The notes: generated by a model not told the origin, from the sequence alone. A stretch of 64,000 bases of DNA from Gammaproteobacteria bacterium (GCA_009841635.1 VXLJ01000042.1:62001-126000), one strand, 5' to 3'; shown: positions 9,842 through 18,567, counted from the first letter of the stretch. Numbers and translations: made by a program.

Positions 9842-10918
9842 TTAAGGAAGGTTGTGCTCAACGCCTAATTCGGCGGTCGTCTTCTTGAACCACTCGACGA
9901 CTTCAGGATGGTAGGGAATACCGTTCGCGCGACGTTCAATCTCGGTTTCATGCTCAGGCAAGCCTGGGTATACGACACGAGACTCACCTGGTGCAGGTTT
10001 GCAATCAAGAATAGATCGAAGATATGCATCCATATCCTCTTTGAATAAGGCCACCTCTGTAAATCGAGCGATATCGAAGGCCATGAAATAGTGGGCTGTG
10101 CCCTTGCGTCGATGCGGGCCACCGCCCGTACCCTGCAACATGCCACACAAGATTTCAATCATGAACGACAAGCCGAAACCCTTGTGCGAACCAATCTCCC
10201 GCGTGCCCCCAAGCGGCAACATCATGAAATCCTGCGGGACTTGCGTTTCTTCCATAACTGGCGCACCGTCCACATCAGTTACCCATCCCGGCAGCACATG
10301 CCCACCAACGCGTCTGAGTAGTTCGATCTTGTTGCCGGCGACAGAACTCATTGAGGCATCGAAAATGAATGGCGCTTCTTTGTCCGAAGGTGCACCAATA
10401 CCCAGTGGATTTAAGCCGAGCAAGCGCTCCGCGCCTTGCGTTGGCGCTACAAGCAAACCACCGGCCGTCATGGAAATGCCGACCATGTCGTGATCAAGCC
10501 CTACATGAGCGTAATAGGCGCAGGCACCGTAATGGCGACCATTCATTGCCGTGACCACGGCGACACCGGTTTCCTTCGCCCGTTCTACAGCTGCCATCAT
10601 CATCTCACGACTTTGCGCGAGACCTAGCCCACGGTCGCAGTCGTAATTGATCGCAGCCATGTGGTCTAACGTGCGATGGAGATTAGGCTTTGGATTCATT
10701 TGCCCAGCGCGAAACATGGCTACGTACGCCCGCATCATGTTCGAAACGCCATGCGAATCAATGCCGCGGATGTCTGCATACAACAAAACGTCAGCCGCAG
10801 CTTCTGCTTCCGCAGCAGGCATCTCTAGAGCTTTAAAGATGCCTTCTACCGCGTGCCGCATATCCTCTTGTTTTACACGGACGGCAATCTCGTCGGGGAC
10901 TTTGAAGCGGTCAAGCAT
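9842..10918 (-). CDS. Ldh2 family malate/L-lactate-type dehydrogenase
   Basis: 358 residues from ATG 10918. The Ldh2/YiaK/AllD family consists of NAD(P)-dependent 2-hydroxyacid dehydrogenases with an unusual fold, not related to Rossmann LDHs. The N-terminal ADIRGIDSHGVSNMMRAY carries the conserved His of the DSHG motif. NGRHYGACAYYAH, NPLGIGAPS and the C-terminal GSHKGFGLSFMIEILCG are family signatures. Substrate (malate, lactate, sulfolactate or ureidoglycolate) cannot be told from sequence. Upstream on the same strand, ~80 bp away, is the dehalogenase gene. Confidence 0.9.
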   Translation of the reverse strand: MLDRFKVPDEIAVRVKQEDMRHAVEGIFKALEMPAAEAEAAADVLLYADIRGIDSHGVSNMMRAYVAMFRAGQMNPKPNLHRTLDHMAAINYDCDRGLGLAQSREMMMAAVERAKETGVAVVTAMNGRHYGACAYYAHVGLDHDMVGISMTAGGLLVAPTQGAERLLGLNPLGIGAPSDKEAPFIFDASMSSVAGNKIELLRRVGGHVLPGWVTDVDGAPVMEETQVPQDFMMLPLGGTREIGSHKGFGLSFMIEILCGMLQGTGGGPHRRKGTAHYFMAFDIARFTEVALFKEDMDAYLRSILDCKPAPGESRVVYPGLPEHETEIERRANGIPYHPEVVEWFKKTTAELGVEHNLP

Positions 10919-11001
10919 GACGCGGCTCTGATAAGAAAGCGGGGATTGTATTTTCGAGAATAACTGGCAACATCGCGTGCGCTAACGCAAAACTGCGAGA
11001 T

Positions 11002-11877
11002 TTATGTGCACTCCGATTGCAACCAGTCCGCTAGCGCTTTGCCAATCTCATGGGGTGCATCTTCTGGCACGAAATGACTAGCAGTCACGGTGATTTCCTT
11101 AAGGCGGGGCCAAGCACGACATGCTTCGCGCTGTCGTCCCACCAATATCGCGCCAGGTTCTGCGTTAATAAACAGTTTTGGCAACTGCGCCGTCTGTAAC
11201 CATGCTGCGTATCGCGTTACGACGTCAACTACCCCCTGAGGTTCGCCATCAATAGGGATCTCGCGTGGCCAGCTCAACGTGGGGCGACGGTCTTCGTTGG
11301 CGTTTTGATATGGCGTCCGATAAACGTCCAGTGTTTCCGCTGACATTTTGTTCACCACCGAACCGGGTAGCACACGTTCGACGAATAAGTTGCGCCCAAT
11401 CGCCATGGATTCGCCATTTTCAGAGCGAAAACCTTGAAAGACCCCGGTTGCTGCTTCTGGCCAATCTTGCCAAGTTAATGGTTGTACGATGGCTTCGGTG
11501 AAGCAAATCCCTCTTACCACGTCCGAATGCTCACAAGCCCAGTGGAAACCAAGCGCGGAGCCCCAATCATGTATGACGAAAACAACATCTTCTGATATAC
11601 CCACTTGATACAAGAACTCGCGCAGATATCGATAGTGTTCAAAGAAGCTATAGCGATGTGGTCCAGATTGGGCTAGTTTGTCCGACTCGCCCATCCCAAT
11701 CAAATCAGGCGCAATGCACCTTCCCAACGCGGCAATATGGGGTATGACGTTGCGCCAAAGGTACTTAGAAGTTGGATTGCCGTGCAAAAGCACGATGGGT
11801 CGACCTTCACCTGTTTCAACGTAGGCCATGTCCGAGCCAAAAACGCGCGTCTTGCGCGTCTCGAGAACATCCTTCAT
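11002..11877 (-). CDS. dhaA: Haloalkane dehalogenase (DhaA/LinB-like, HLD-II type)
   Basis: 291 residues, an alpha/beta hydrolase that hydrolytically removes halide from haloalkanes. Asp104-Trp105 in VIHDWGSALG gives the nucleophile and one halide-binding Trp. Asn34 in HGNPTSKYLW gives the second halide ligand. Glu128 in CFTEAIVQP is placed as the HLD-II catalytic acid, and His in the C-terminal ASHFVPEDAP completes the triad. All key residues are present, so the protein should be active; the natural substrate is unknown. The ATG overlaps the upstream ThDP-enzyme stop by one base (TGATG), indicating a two-gene operon. Confidence 0.92.
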   Translation of the reverse strand: MKDVLETRKTRVFGSDMAYVETGEGRPIVLLHGNPTSKYLWRNVIPHIAALGRCIAPDLIGMGESDKLAQSGPHRYSFFEHYRYLREFLYQVGISEDVVFVIHDWGSALGFHWACEHSDVVRGICFTEAIVQPLTWQDWPEAATGVFQGFRSENGESMAIGRNLFVERVLPGSVVNKMSAETLDVYRTPYQNANEDRRPTLSWPREIPIDGEPQGVVDVVTRYAAWLQTAQLPKLFINAEPGAILVGRQREACRAWPRLKEITVTASHFVPEDAPHEIGKALADWLQSECT

Positions 11878-13427
11878 CAGCGACCCGTCATTTCCGCTTC
11901 AATCAGGTATGGACCATCTACGTCAAGCGCGCGTTCAAGCGCAGCTGAAAACTCTTCGCTAGTCGTCGCCTTCTCAGCTTCTACCCCATGCCCGTTGGCG
12001 AGTGCTACCCAATTCAAAGCGGGTGAATTGAGATCGAACAGTGCAGCAGCTCGATCCCCAACCTGATTCACGCCCATGCGCAAATATTCCACCTCAAGTA
12101 TGTTGTACTGTCGATTGGAGTAAATCACTGTTGTAATGTTCAGATTTTCACGAGCCGCCGTCCAGAGAAACTGCAACGTGTACATAGCACCACCGTCACC
12201 TAGCAACGCAAAAACTGGTCGGTCCGGACATGCAAGCGCAGCACCAACAGCAACAGGTCCGCCACCGCCGATTGAGCCGCCGGTCAAATTCAACCACGTA
12301 TGAGGCACGCAGCCGCGCATGACGTCGTAAGCAGCACCCCCGCCACCCGAATCGACCGAAATGATTGAGTTGGCAGGTGCTAGCGCAGCAACTGCTTGAG
12401 CTGCAGTTCGAGCACTTAAGCGAGCATCCGGCAGCTCCGGACGTGTGCCGTCCTGCGGAGAAAAGTCAGCAGCGCCAAGCTCATACGCCAGCTGAGCCAA
12501 TGCGTCGGCCACATCTTCATGACGATGCGCTAAATGGATCACCTGGCACCGTTCAGGTACAAGACTGCTTGGTTGATCTTGGTAGGCAAAGAAGCTCACT
12601 GGCTCCATGCCACCCGCAAGAACGAGCTGATCGACATTTGCTAACGTAGCGAGCACGTGCTCTGGAAAGTAAGGTAGCCGATTTACGGCTGGCAGCTCAG
12701 GACCTGCTTCTACTCTTGGTGGAAAAGTTGGCGTAAACAGCGCACAGCCAGTTTTTGCAGCGATTCGCCCCGCGGACTTAATACCTTCTGCTGTTAGCCC
12801 ATTACCATCTAGCAATAGGATCGTTCGCGAATTGAGCTTAGACGCAACCGCCCGAACTACCTCGGTTTGCACCCTAGCTAGCGGGTCGAAAGGTTGAGAC
12901 AGCGGCTGCGCCACACCATCGCCCCAGGCACAATCAGTCGGGACCACGAGCGTCGCGATGTTACCGCCGGAATCAGGTTGATGTCTTAGGGTTGCATGCA
13001 CCGCAGCTGCCGCATCGATACCCACACCTTGTGACGTGCGCGATGTACGAATCCAACTTGATACTGGTTTTGCCACAGCTTCTACATCAGACGTTAACGG
13101 CGCGTCGTATGGTCCATGATGAACCGCATGATCCCCGATGATGTTGAGCAGTGGCGTCGCGGCACGACGACAGTTGTGCAAATTCGCAATGCCGTTACCA
13201 AGACCAGCACCTAAATGCAGCAACGTGGTGGCGGGTATGCCAGTCATGCGGCCAAAACCATCTGCCGCACCCGTACAGACGCCTTCAAATAGGCAGAGCG
13301 ACGCGTTGAATCCCTCTACCCCGTCGATGGCTTGCACGAGATGCATCTCGGATGTGCCAGGATTGGCAAAACACTGCGTCACACCGTGGTTTACCAACGT
13401 TCTGATCAAACTCTCCGCACCGTTCAT
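11877..13427 (-). CDS. Thiamine-diphosphate enzyme, acetolactate synthase large-subunit-like
   Basis: 516 residues from ATG 13427. The N-terminal PYR domain carries CFANPGTSEMHLV and the activating Glu in LFEGVCTGAADGFGRM (~50). The C-terminal PP domain shows the ThDP/Mg motif LLGDGGAMYTLQFLW followed by IYSNRQYN. The middle domain is divergent, and no FAD requirement or regulatory subunit gene is evident, so classical acetolactate synthesis is unlikely. The family includes benzoylformate decarboxylase-like enzymes, and a decarboxylase or lyase role is plausible. It is coupled to the haloalkane dehalogenase downstream, which hints at a joint pathway for a halogenated or derived carbonyl compound. 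Confidence 0.85.
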   Translation of the reverse strand: MNGAESLIRTLVNHGVTQCFANPGTSEMHLVQAIDGVEGFNASLCLFEGVCTGAADGFGRMTGIPATTLLHLGAGLGNGIANLHNCRRAATPLLNIIGDHAVHHGPYDAPLTSDVEAVAKPVSSWIRTSRTSQGVGIDAAAAVHATLRHQPDSGGNIATLVVPTDCAWGDGVAQPLSQPFDPLARVQTEVVRAVASKLNSRTILLLDGNGLTAEGIKSAGRIAAKTGCALFTPTFPPRVEAGPELPAVNRLPYFPEHVLATLANVDQLVLAGGMEPVSFFAYQDQPSSLVPERCQVIHLAHRHEDVADALAQLAYELGAADFSPQDGTRPELPDARLSARTAAQAVAALAPANSIISVDSGGGGAAYDVMRGCVPHTWLNLTGGSIGGGGPVAVGAALACPDRPVFALLGDGGAMYTLQFLWTAARENLNITTVIYSNRQYNILEVEYLRMGVNQVGDRAAALFDLNSPALNWVALANGHGVEAEKATTSEEFSAALERALDVDGPYLIEAEMTGR

Positions 13428-13507
13428 TTGCAATCGAGCATCCCTTCAAACAGCGCGGAATTTTCTACAAGTCGATTTCTTAACGATTGCGTGACACACC
13501 TCTTTTT

Positions 13508-13529
13508 AAAATCAGAAATCAGTGATTTT
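13508..13529. promoter_or_regulatory. Palindrome in the divergent intergenic region (possible operator)
   Basis: AAAATCA at 13508-13514 and TGATTTT at 13523-13529 form a perfect 7-bp inverted repeat around an eight-base centre, between two divergently transcribed genes. The position suits a shared operator or a leader hairpin. No regulator gene is adjacent. Confidence 0.35.
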
Positions 13530-13546
13530 TAGTCCGGAGATGCAGG

Positions 13547-14140
13547 ATGCCGCTTGATTTCGCCTATTCAAGGCTGAGTACCGAAGGTTCAAGCTATCGG
13601 CCGCTTTACGAGGCTGTGACAGCTACTAAACGCGAAGCGCTCGGTGATGCTGGTATATGGGGTGCGTTCTTTGGTCTATTTGGTTTAGCTTCGAACGAAA
13701 TGATCCTGGTCACCACCGGTGACGTGTCCAACATGGACCAACGCCTCGCTGAGATATCGGAGGTACAGACATCCGAGACGCTCTATCTCCAACCAACGGT
13801 GCGGCCCGTGGACTACGAACCACGGACCAAGGAAGGCTTGTATGTATTTCGTTTCTTTGACGTACGCCACAAGGACGTCGACGAAATCGCGCAGCTTTCC
13901 AAGACGGCTTGGGTTCACTTTGAAACGTCGGATGAATATCAAGCCATACCACAAGCATTGTTCTGCCAACAAGATAGGTCTCAACCCATTGGCAAAATGC
14001 TGCTGTGCACGTGGTATGACGGTCTCAATTCGTGGCAAACATCTCGAACACCAACACCTGAAGCAAGCCAGAATTTCCGCGCTCGAGGTGCGATCACACT
14101 CAATACCAAACCCTATGCGACACGCCTCATCACAGCGTGA
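13547..14140 (+). CDS. Small protein, possible dimeric alpha/beta-barrel (NIPSNAP-like)
   Basis: 197 residues from ATG 13547, with GGAG seven bases upstream. Not firmly recognised. It has two beta-alpha-beta-like halves: EMILVTTGD early on, and GLYVFRFFDVRHKDVDEIAQLSKTAW later, a layout like NIPSNAP/ferredoxin-like dimeric barrels. No catalytic motif is evident. It has no signal peptide and is likely cytoplasmic. It is divergent from the ThDP enzyme-dehalogenase operon and separated from it by a palindrome, so a functional link is possible but unproven. Confidence 0.55.
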   Translation: MPLDFAYSRLSTEGSSYRPLYEAVTATKREALGDAGIWGAFFGLFGLASNEMILVTTGDVSNMDQRLAEISEVQTSETLYLQPTVRPVDYEPRTKEGLYVFRFFDVRHKDVDEIAQLSKTAWVHFETSDEYQAIPQALFCQQDRSQPIGKMLLCTWYDGLNSWQTSRTPTPEASQNFRARGAITLNTKPYATRLITA

Positions 14141-14152
14141 GAGAAAGAGTGC

Positions 14153-16471
14153 TTAGTGTCGCACGGATTTTTGGAACGCCTGAAGTTCGGGTACTAAATC
14201 AGCTGATTTGACGATCTGCGGTGCCCAATGCGACGGGAAGTAACGTGTAAATTCGCTACGCGTATAGCGCGGATCGATCAACACCACAACGCCGCGGTCC
14301 GTTTCACTCCGTACGACACGACCCGCTGCTTGAACAACGCGCGTCATAGCCGGCCTGCGATAGGCAATTTCATAGCCGAAAGGTGACAACGCCTTGAGCC
14401 GTTCGCGTTCCAATGATTGCGGAGGTAAACCTGGGCTCACCACGACGACGCCTTCAAGCGCGCTCTGCTCAATGTCGATCGATTCAGTAAACACGCCTCC
14501 CATGACGACGAAAGCTAGTGTGCGTTCGTCTAATGCAAGTCGGCTTAAAAACTCTTCCCGTTCTTCAAGATTCATTTGCGTCTTTTGAACCAGCACATCA
14601 TTGCTTTCGGCGAGTTGCGCAGCAACAAGCTCTAAATAGGCAAACGACGGAAATGCAATCAACCAGCTCCCCTTCGCTGCATGCTGAATCTGCGTTATTA
14701 ATTGGGCCAATGCTGGGGCGGTCTGTGCTCGGTCGCTCCAATAGGTCGAGATATTTGGCACGACAAATACACTCAAACGGCGCTTGTCTGGCGTTAGTTC
14801 GACCTGCTTGATGGGACCAGTCAAACCATGCTCTTCATTGAATAGCTCTCCTGGCGACATCGTCCCCGAGAATCTGATTGATCCGTGATACGAGGCTGTA
14901 GTTTCCCGAATCCATGCGTCCGGTAAAAGACATCTAAGCGTCAAAGTTCGAGACGATTCAGAACGATTCAGCAACCACACGAATTTCGCTGGGTTGTCAT
15001 CGCGTATCGCATGAATAGTCCGCAAACGCATCAGCTCAAACAGGCACGCATTCACGGCATCATGGGCGGCGGCAGTTAGCAAGCGCACAGCATCGGCGTC
15101 GAACAATCGATCGACTGCAGTCTTCAAGTCGCTATCAAACTCGTCCACAGCTATTTCGCCAGGCGAAGCTAGCAATGCTTCGAAGTTTTGCGTGAAACTG
15201 TTTTGAATGGGTTGCAACAAACGCGCGAGCGATGGGTCGTCCACTTGTGCAACTGCTTCATCAAATACCTCAAGATCGAATGCACAACTGAGCATGTCTC
15301 GAACACGTTCAGTTAGACGATGCGCTTCGTCCACCAATAACCCGACGCGTTTGAATAACCTAGATTGCAATCGGCTTAGTTGAACGAGCGGGTCGAATAC
15401 ATAGTTGTAATCGCAGATAACCGCATCGGACCATTCCGCCACGTCTAGCGACAGCTCGAATGGACAAACCTTTTTCGTTTTTGCGATGGCATCGATGGCA
15501 GCGCGATCCACACTGCCTTTGCGCAGCAGCATTTTCGTTGCGTCCCTCACGCGATCGTAGTGCCCTTTTGCGTATTCACACTCATCGGGTCGACAAGCTG
15601 CACCTGGCGTGAGGCAGACGCGTTCTTTGGCAGATACTGTGACGTGAATCAAATCGGCATTCGCCTTTTGTAAAAGCGAAAACGCGCTCGCCGCTGCACG
15701 CTGTCCGGTGGTGCGAGCCGTCGCGTACACCACCCGGTCCAAATCACCTTCGCCGATCGCCTTGACCGCAGGAAAAGTCGCTGCAATGGTTTTGCCAGTG
15801 CCGGTGGGTGCTTCGAATAACAGATTAGTTTCATCGCGGAGGCTCACGTAACCGGCGCGAGCTAAAGGCAATTGGCTTTCGTTGTATGTTTCAAAGGGAA
15901 ACATTTGCTTCGCCGCACTTGCATTACGACCTTCGATTCGCGTGCAGACGTCGTGCAGCCACTCGCAGTAATTACGCGCTGTCGCCTCAAAGTAACTATC
16001 TAGTTCTTCTATGCTCTCTTCAGTTTCTACGGTTGTGGTCGCATTCGTATCTGGGTGAACATAGGTCAAACGTGTTTCAACGCAATCGACGGTCTCTTCA
16101 TGCTCAAACATGCCAGCATAAAGTCGCACTTGTGCCTCGTGCACTGAACGGTCACATAATGGGATTGAGTTCGGGTTCTTTCGAGTGGTTTTGATTTCTT
16201 CAATAACAAGCCGTTTTTCGTGCAACTCATCCAATATCGCCACACCATCGATTCGGCCGGATACCCGCAAATCGATCGTCTCGTAGGCAAAGTCGCGCGC
16301 AACTCGAACTTCCGCGTCATAACTCGGCATTTCGAGTTTTTGACGCTGCTGGTATGCACGTTGGGTTGCAATGCCTTCGCGGGCTGTGGCTTGCTCTTCA
16401 GATCGGTCGTCAATATCGCCACGGCGGTGCACAAACATGGCAAGATCACCAACGCCGATCTGAATTCGCAT
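14153..16471 (-). CDS. XPD/DinG-like Fe-S DNA helicase with N-terminal PD-(D/E)XK nuclease domain
   Basis: 772 residues. The N-terminal ~180 residues contain a Cas4/RecB-like nuclease core: SGRIDGVAILDE then VIEEIKTTR gives the D...ExK pattern. From ~215 a superfamily 2 helicase follows: Walker A APTGTGKT, cysteines near CLTPGAACRPDEC and KVCPFEL that fit the XPD-type 4Fe-4S cluster, DEAH box LLVDEAHRL, and motif VI QAAGRVVRSETDRG. It would unwind DNA or resolve branched structures in repair. It starts three bases after the FAN1-like gene stops, so the two should be co-expressed and may act together on crosslinks or flaps. Confidence 0.88.
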   Translation of the reverse strand: MRIQIGVGDLAMFVHRRGDIDDRSEEQATAREGIATQRAYQQRQKLEMPSYDAEVRVARDFAYETIDLRVSGRIDGVAILDELHEKRLVIEEIKTTRKNPNSIPLCDRSVHEAQVRLYAGMFEHEETVDCVETRLTYVHPDTNATTTVETEESIEELDSYFEATARNYCEWLHDVCTRIEGRNASAAKQMFPFETYNESQLPLARAGYVSLRDETNLLFEAPTGTGKTIAATFPAVKAIGEGDLDRVVYATARTTGQRAAASAFSLLQKANADLIHVTVSAKERVCLTPGAACRPDECEYAKGHYDRVRDATKMLLRKGSVDRAAIDAIAKTKKVCPFELSLDVAEWSDAVICDYNYVFDPLVQLSRLQSRLFKRVGLLVDEAHRLTERVRDMLSCAFDLEVFDEAVAQVDDPSLARLLQPIQNSFTQNFEALLASPGEIAVDEFDSDLKTAVDRLFDADAVRLLTAAAHDAVNACLFELMRLRTIHAIRDDNPAKFVWLLNRSESSRTLTLRCLLPDAWIRETTASYHGSIRFSGTMSPGELFNEEHGLTGPIKQVELTPDKRRLSVFVVPNISTYWSDRAQTAPALAQLITQIQHAAKGSWLIAFPSFAYLELVAAQLAESNDVLVQKTQMNLEEREEFLSRLALDERTLAFVVMGGVFTESIDIEQSALEGVVVVSPGLPPQSLERERLKALSPFGYEIAYRRPAMTRVVQAAGRVVRSETDRGVVVLIDPRYTRSEFTRYFPSHWAPQIVKSADLVPELQAFQKSVRH

Positions 16472-16474
16472 GCG

Positions 16475-18079
16475 TTACTTAAAGCGCCACACGTGAACTG
16501 GAATGGCTGCCGCCATCAATCGTTCAATCCATAACCGTTGATTCGGTCGCAGTTGATCGCCCGGGCCCTTCACCTCAACAAAACTCACGTTGCCTTGGGA
16601 ATCAATGACCGTGAGATCCGGAAAACCAGCTCGAAATTGGCGTAAATCCTCCTGAACGATGCGGAGGATGCTGCAAAGCTGGCTGGTTGTTAGAGTAGTC
16701 ATGAGTTTCCTCAAGAATTCAGGCGAGAACACCTGCCAAGCTATAAGGTGGCAGCTAAGGCCTGTTTTTTGTCTAGCAGTTTCGAGAATCCGTGCCTTTA
16801 ACTCCTTCGGTTGTGCCAGCGGATCTTCACATTGCGTGCGACGTAGGTCGAAAAACTCTTTCGAGTAGAGATCTAAAGGTACAGATTGAAAGGGATTAAC
16901 AAACGCACCTCTAACTGGCGCGTAGAACCAATCCCAGTACGCTAATGCAAATAACCCCATCGGTAAGAGATTTTCGATGTGCCAAGCTTCATGACCGTCA
17001 TTGATCAATTGCTCGGCTGCGTAGCTTTCAATCGGTTGTTCCATAGCTTCGGGCACCGCACTTGTACGCTCCGGCAATTCAACTGGTACATGCTTAGCGC
17101 GCTTAAACCGCCGAGCAAAATGCAATTCGTCATGGCATTGTGGGTTCTCAAGGATCTGAGTACGTAACGTCTCTACTTTTTCTAGCTGTTGGTGCTTGTG
17201 CCAGATGCGCATCGTGCGCTCACGAGCTGGGTGGGTTGTTGAAGCGGCGTAGCAAGCCAACGCCAGTTGCAACTGATTACACCGCTCCAAATTGCGGCCT
17301 AGCGCATTGAGAATACTGGCGCGGCGCGATTCCAGCACGCGATCGTCCTCACGGTTTTCGAGCAACTCGTAAACTGCTTTCGCATGATCGATCGAAATCT
17401 GTTTTCCTTCAATTTCAACGAATTCAGCAATGGCATTCAATTCCAAGTAGCGATCGACCATGTAGCGTTCGCGAAACAACCGATACGTCGGATCGAGGCT
17501 GTATGCCTCGTACTTCGTTACACCTAGATCCCGAATGACGAACTCGTCAAGGCGTTGCGCGGAATTGCCGAAAAACAGCAGGCAAAACAGCTCAAATTCA
17601 GGTGATACTGCAATGACCAACCACGGACATCGTTCCTTGACCCGCTCATAAATAACGCTAGCTGAAAGTGTGTCACCTACGGCGAAAATCAACTCTTCCT
17701 TGCGGCCTTGCAGGTGGCATTCAGCAAACAGCTCACGAAGTTCTGGAATGGTCAGAAGGTTCAGCAACGCCGGCATGTCTATATGCCTCGAGTTGACGTC
17801 AATGAGTTCAGTAGCTTGTAACTCTCGCAATGCGCCTGCTAAATCACCAACATCCGCATAGTTCAACGAGTCTAATCGAATTAAGTCTCTCGTTCGAGAA
17901 AGCAACCGAGCAAACAAGCGCAACGCATCCGTTGATAAATTCAACGTGGATTGCGCAAACGATCGTTCCTTTTCGCTCAATAGGTCATCATATTGAGCGC
18001 ATACCGTTTCAATTACAAGCCGCAAATTGCGGGCGTAATAACCTTGGGGTGGCGCTTGATTCGCAACTAGCTGCGGCAT
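16475..18079 (-). CDS. FAN1-type VRR-NUC structure-specific nuclease
   Basis: 534 residues, close to characterised bacterial FAN1 homologues (~550). The C-terminus has the VRR-NUC active site: FPDLTVIDSQGN followed by FVEVKGPGDQLRPNQ (Asp, then Glu-x-Lys). A FAN1-typical NPFQSVPLDLYSKEFF segment precedes it, and the N-terminal ~100 residues match the DNA-binding region (LFARLLSRTRDLIRLDSLNY). FAN1 cuts 5' flaps and unhooks interstrand crosslinks. The neighbouring helicase-nuclease gene is three bases downstream. I found no Fanconi-like partners, as expected in bacteria. Confidence 0.9.
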   Translation of the reverse strand: MPQLVANQAPPQGYYARNLRLVIETVCAQYDDLLSEKERSFAQSTLNLSTDALRLFARLLSRTRDLIRLDSLNYADVGDLAGALRELQATELIDVNSRHIDMPALLNLLTIPELRELFAECHLQGRKEELIFAVGDTLSASVIYERVKERCPWLVIAVSPEFELFCLLFFGNSAQRLDEFVIRDLGVTKYEAYSLDPTYRLFRERYMVDRYLELNAIAEFVEIEGKQISIDHAKAVYELLENREDDRVLESRRASILNALGRNLERCNQLQLALACYAASTTHPARERTMRIWHKHQQLEKVETLRTQILENPQCHDELHFARRFKRAKHVPVELPERTSAVPEAMEQPIESYAAEQLINDGHEAWHIENLLPMGLFALAYWDWFYAPVRGAFVNPFQSVPLDLYSKEFFDLRRTQCEDPLAQPKELKARILETARQKTGLSCHLIAWQVFSPEFLRKLMTTLTTSQLCSILRIVQEDLRQFRAGFPDLTVIDSQGNVSFVEVKGPGDQLRPNQRLWIERLMAAAIPVHVWRFK

Positions 18080-18150
18080 CTGCAGCTCGAAACTTCATGC
18101 GGTGTGTTTGGCTCTAGCTGATTGACTCTAAACACTTACTTCTATGGGTG

Positions 18151-18156
18151 TATGAT
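18151..18156 (+). promoter_or_regulatory. -10-like element before the EGxCG peptide gene
   Basis: TATGAT matches the sigma70 -10 consensus at five of six positions. It would place a transcription start near 18163, exactly at the first hairpin of the leader. No convincing -35 at the right spacing was seen (TTGACT at 18122-18127 is too far), so an activator or another sigma factor may be involved. Confidence 0.35.
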
Positions 18157-18161
18157 TGTGA

Positions 18162-18218
18162 GTAGGTTTGAACTTAGATGCGAATCAAATGTCAAACCTA
18201 CCAAGATGCTTCGGCATC
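18162..18218 (+). promoter_or_regulatory. Structured 5' leader: long inverted repeat plus UUCG hairpin
   Basis: GTAGGTTTGA (18162-18171) and TCAAACCTAC (18192-18201) form a perfect 10-bp inverted repeat around a 20-base loop. Directly after it, GATGC-TTCG-GCATC (18205-18218) forms a five-pair stem closed by a UUCG tetraloop. Both lie between the -10-like element and the start codon at 18298. They could stabilise the mRNA, act as a cis-regulatory RNA or be a protein operator. No known riboswitch class was recognised. Confidence 0.5.
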
Positions 18219-18297
18219 GGTTAATTGCGGGACCTGGCACAGATGCCTCTGGTACAGTCGCTCGCGGAATAGTTGGTTTTGGATTATTGGGGAAAAC

Positions 18298-18567
18298 ATG
18301 TCCAAGCTTACAGTAAATCCCACTGTATTGGGAATTGGTGCACTTGTTGTTGCGATGACAGGTTCTTCTGCTCTTGCAGGTGGCCAAGATTGCGATTCGA
18401 CTGCCAGCACTATGGATGATTCATTGTTGACCATTGCCGGTGCTCACGGTGACGGCGACGAAGGCGAGTGTGGCGAGAAAGACGAAGAAGGCAAGTGCGG
18501 CGAAGGCCAGTGCGGTGAAGAAGACGGCGATGGCGAAGACGAAGAGTCTGACGAAGAAGAAGCCTAA
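18298..18567 (+). CDS. Small secreted EGxCG-motif protein, HvfA-like (putative copper-binding RiPP precursor)
   Basis: 89 residues from ATG 18298, with GGGGA before it. Residues 1-28 are a signal peptide (LGIGALVVAM, then SSALAGG). The mature part is acidic and contains three spaced motifs: EGECG (55-59), EGKCG (64-68) and EGQCG (69-73), followed by a Glu/Asp-rich tail. HvfA-type precursors carry EGKCG repeats whose Cys residues are modified by a DUF692/MNIO enzyme into copper-chelating groups. Those modification genes (hvfB, hvfC) are not adjacent, and none is in the window. The gene is flanked by its own leader and terminator. The RiPP function is inferred from motifs; a metal-binding acidic protein without modification is the alternative. 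Confidence 0.7.
   Translation: MSKLTVNPTVLGIGALVVAMTGSSALAGGQDCDSTASTMDDSLLTIAGAHGDGDEGECGEKDEEGKCGEGQCGEEDGDGEDEESDEEEA

Noticed and set aside
11877..13427. Biosynthetic acetolactate synthase (ilvB/ilvI)
   Set aside because: No regulatory subunit gene and no branched-chain genes nearby; the sequence is closer to decarboxylase-like ThDP enzymes.
18178..18297. Longer N-terminus for the EGxCG peptide, starting upstream of 18298
   Set aside because: The ATG at 18298 has a ribosome binding site and starts a clean signal peptide; the upstream part overlaps leader hairpins.
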